Assembly (NCBI GenBank): GCA_030592625.1
Contig: JAUVIY010000148.1
Location: 1-6,584 of the forward strand
Length of the DNA stretch: 6,584 nt
Direction of reading: 5' to 3'
Source: Spirochaeta sp.
Lineage (GTDB): Bacteria > Spirochaetota > Spirochaetia > DSM-2461
The notes below the pieces were generated by a model, which did no database searches, had not been told where the DNA came from, and saw nothing but the letters and a program-made list of their open reading frames with translations. How positions within the stretch are numbered: position 1 is the first letter of the stretch; every line of letters starts with the position of its first letter. The position numbers and the translations under genes were made by a program. Shown piece after piece: positions 4,775 to 6,584 of the stretch.

Positions 4775-6061
4775 TCAGAGATAATGGACGGTATCGATAA
4801 TCAGCTCAGGCATGTTCCGCTTGAAGTCCCATCCCCAGTCGACATTGATATTTAAACTCGGCATGGCGTCAATGTAGATAATCGCGGTAGCCCCCAGACA
4901 GTATTCCCAGGCATCAGGACCATGGCCCCACAGTTCCGAATAGACGTAGCCGATGTCGGTAAACGGCCGGAGGTGCATGGAGAATGCATTTTGGATATGG
5001 AACACCTCGAAATTCATCTGAGCCGTGAAAAACATCCCCCATTCGCCGTAGGTCATGTAGTCAACGACGCCTCGGAGCCGGTCCCCGGCGTTTTCCCTGA
5101 TTCCGTTAAAGGAGTAGAATCCGCCGAATCTACCTGATATCTCAAACCAGGAAGCCAGTGGAAGGTAGCCTTTGAGATCTGATTCCAGGAAAATATCGCT
5201 ATTGCCGGAATCGGTGTACCAGAGGTTTTCATTCATGAAATCAAATGCGAATCCACTGCGGAAATTGCCGATCCAATTCACCTGATCGGAAACGAATCCG
5301 TGATTGAATCCCGGCGCGAATCCGTCATTGTGGAACTGGGAGTCGGGATATCCTGAGGTATTCAGGTCGAACCGGTAATTGTAAAGCCAGGACACCAGAG
5401 GAGTCAGCTGATAGGACCAGGGATGACCGCCTGAGAGCGGTATATCCAGAGTTACGGATACCTGAGAGCGGGAATTTCTGTATTCGACGATTGTATCTCC
5501 CACCGGATCCCCGTAGCGGGTGGCGCCGTCGAATTGTTCAAAGGCCACATCCAGATGCATTGGACCGAGTACGATTTCCTCAATTTCCAACTCGAAAAGA
5601 ATCTCGTTCGGACTCCAATATCCCTGGATCATCTGATCGGTCAGTGTCCCGAAGGCGTTGTAGTACTGAACCTTGAGGCCCAAAGTGAGTCCCCTGTCCG
5701 ATGAGTACTTTATCATTGGGCGTGGAACCAGCGTGACGGAGTCGGTCAGACTGATGAATATTTCGATGGCCGTGGGATCATCGGTGTTAATTTCATATTC
5801 GAATTCCTTGAAAATACGCCGACGCCTGAGATCACGGGCTCGGGCATTCACCAGTTTCTCGAGCAGAGCCAGACTCTCGTATTCCCGGCCTTCCTGAATT
5901 CTGAGTTCCTTCAGCAGTGCATTGCGGCGGGTTTTACCGTCAATTTCCGTAACAATGCGGGTGATGGTGACAGGGTCTTCAGCGAAGAGATTGATAACAG
6001 GAAGTATCACCAGGAGACATAGCAGAACCGCCTTGACTGCTCGTATTTGGTTTAAAAGCAT
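4775..6061 (-). CDS. Omp85/BamA-TamA-like outer-membrane protein with a single POTRA domain
   Basis: The 428-residue chain has a signal peptide (hydrophobic core about 10-26, ending NLFA-ED). A single POTRA-like domain spans about 31-107: TRIVTEIDGKTRRNALLKEL, a helix LLEKLVNARARDLRR, and RIFKEFEYEI. From about 108 the rest is beta-rich, with many aromatics, consistent with a 16-strand Omp85 barrel. DRLRG at 327-331 sits where the conserved (V/I)RG(F/Y) motif of loop 6 is expected and is followed by a FFTAQMNFEVF strand, as in surface-antigen D15 domains. The penultimate strand SLNINVDWGWDFK is also typical. Canonical BamA carries several POTRAs and exceeds 750 residues, so this is a minor paralogue, not the essential BamA. 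A role in inserting or exporting an outer-membrane partner, perhaps the coupled DUF1207 protein, is inference. The start ATG has GAGGG eight bases upstream. Confidence 0.82.
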   Translation of the reverse strand: MLLNQIRAVKAVLLCLLVILPVINLFAEDPVTITRIVTEIDGKTRRNALLKELRIQEGREYESLALLEKLVNARARDLRRRRIFKEFEYEINTDDPTAIEIFISLTDSVTLVPRPMIKYSSDRGLTLGLKVQYYNAFGTLTDQMIQGYWSPNEILFELEIEEIVLGPMHLDVAFEQFDGATRYGDPVGDTIVEYRNSRSQVSVTLDIPLSGGHPWSYQLTPLVSWLYNYRFDLNTSGYPDSQFHNDGFAPGFNHGFVSDQVNWIGNFRSGFAFDFMNENLWYTDSGNSDIFLESDLKGYLPLASWFEISGRFGGFYSFNGIRENAGDRLRGVVDYMTYGEWGMFFTAQMNFEVFHIQNAFSMHLRPFTDIGYVYSELWGHGPDAWEYCLGATAIIYIDAMPSLNINVDWGWDFKRNMPELIIDTVHYL

Positions 6062-6100
6062 TATGTATACCCTCGGATTGGAAAAAACGATGATACAAGC

Positions 6101-6128
6101 AGTATAACCGTTTTGTGGAATCTGTCTC
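6101..6128 (-). promoter_or_regulatory. Candidate promoter for the Omp85-like/DUF1207 operon
   Basis: On the minus strand GAGACA (6123-6128, four of six matches to -35) and TATACT (6101-6106, five of six to -10) are separated by 16 bases, about 40 bases upstream of the Omp85-like start. The -10 is good and the -35 weak. Confidence 0.45.
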
Positions 6129-6139
6129 TGCGATGGTTG

Positions 6140-6168
6140 TTGCTTCGCCGTCCTTTACAGGATATGGT
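6140..6168 (+). promoter_or_regulatory. Weak candidate promoter for folE
   Basis: TTGCTT (6140-6145) and TATGGT (6163-6168) are spaced by 17 bases on the plus strand, about 50 bases before the folE start. Matches to consensus are only partial. An alternative TTTACA at 6154 has too short a spacing to the TATAGC at 6174. The region is clearly a divergent promoter interval for folE and the Omp85-like operon, whichever exact boxes are used. Confidence 0.3.
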
Positions 6169-6217
6169 CCCAATATAGCCGACGAAAACATGACTGGAGT
6201 ATAGAGAGGGCTTATCG

Positions 6218-6584
6218 ATGGATCAGGAAAAAGTGGCCCGGCTCACCCGGGAGCTTCTGATGGAAATTGGGGAAAATCCTGACCGGGAAGGGCTTCTCAA
6301 GACACCGGAACGTGTTGCCGACTCCTGGGCCTATCTCACGTCGGGATATCGGAGCGATCTGAAAACCATTATCAACGGTGCCGTTTTTGAATCCGAAGCG
6401 AATAACATGATTCTCTGCCGAAACATTGAAGTACACAGCCTCTGCGAACACCACATGCTGCCGTTTTTCGGCAGCTGCACCATTGGCTACATTGCCTGTC
6501 ATAAAGTGATCGGGTTGAGTAAACTCGCCCGAATCGTGGATCATTTCTCCCGGCGTCTTCAGATTCAGGAGCGCCTGACTTCCC
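6218..6584 (+). CDS. folE: GTP cyclohydrolase I, 3'-partial (runs off the window)
   Basis: FolE converts GTP to 7,8-dihydroneopterin triphosphate, the first committed step of tetrahydrofolate (and queuosine-type pteridine) synthesis in the cytoplasm. The 122 visible residues show [19 protein letters not shown] at 19-37, [15 protein letters not shown] at 71-85 and [20 protein letters not shown] at 96-115, all hallmark FolE-I blocks. Cys76 and His79 correspond to zinc ligands Cys110 and His113 of E. coli FolE; the third cysteine and the catalytic residues near the C-terminus lie beyond the window. The N-terminus is short, without the roughly 30-residue extension of E. coli FolE, as in many bacteria. 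The ATG at 6218 is preceded by GAGAGGG at 6204-6210, seven bases away. It is transcribed divergently from the Omp85-like operon across 156 bases. No frameshift is seen. Confidence 0.97.
   Translation, partial: MDQEKVARLTRELLMEIGENPDREGLLKTPERVADSWAYLTSGYRSDLKTIINGAVFESEANNMILCRNIEVHSLCEHHMLPFFGSCTIGYIACHKVIGLSKLARIVDHFSRRLQIQERLTS

Noticed and set aside
6212..6544. 110-residue minus-strand ORF
   Set aside because: It is antisense to folE, which is certain from its motifs and has a good Shine-Dalgarno.

Overview
The window looks like a chromosomal segment of a spirochaete (Spirochaeta/Sediminispirochaeta/Treponema group), at roughly 48% GC. The lineage guess is inference. It rests on a 65-residue zinc-ribbon protein starting MSKAHRG, which I associate with spirochaetes, on two signal-peptide-bearing outer-membrane barrel proteins that imply a double-membrane cell, and on the general flavour of the first protein. 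I see no mobile element, CRISPR array, tRNA or rRNA.

Layout, left to right. (1) 6-914, plus strand: a protein I do not recognise by name, whose C-terminus looks like a divergent histidine-kinase-type (GHKL) ATPase fold; it may begin outside the window. (2) 898-1389, minus: a complete single-domain asparaginase-like protein, whose 3' end overlaps gene 1 tail to tail by 17 bp. (3) 1410-1820, minus: a decayed remnant of a DUF3179 protein, readable in one frame with an internal TGA and at least two deletions. (4) 1853-2437, minus: tag, 3-methyladenine DNA glycosylase I. (5) 2425-3333, minus: a four-helix membrane protein fused to an extracytoplasmic thioredoxin domain with a CLPC active site; it overlaps tag by 13 bp. 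(6) 3434-3631, minus: the small zinc-ribbon protein, with a near-consensus sigma-70 promoter and a strong Shine-Dalgarno. (7) 3736-4773, minus: a DUF1207-type outer-membrane protein. (8) 4775-6061, minus: an Omp85/BamA-like protein with one POTRA domain, translationally coupled to gene 7 through TGATATG. (9) 6218 to the window end, plus: folE (GTP cyclohydrolase I), cut off at residue 122.

Transcription units, as inferred. Genes 8 and 7 form one operon read leftward from the divergent 6062-6217 region, with folE leaving the other way. The zinc-ribbon gene has its own promoter. The thioredoxin gene, tag, the remnant and the asparaginase gene are read leftward as a second probable operon.

The most unusual signals are a perfect 15-bp inverted repeat enclosing the ribosome-binding site and start codon of the thioredoxin gene, which would fold into an mRNA hairpin burying its own translation start, and the DUF3179 fossil between tag and the asparaginase gene. 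I did not find evidence for an entirely new multi-gene system. The Omp85-like/DUF1207 pair is the best candidate for an uncharacterised functional unit.
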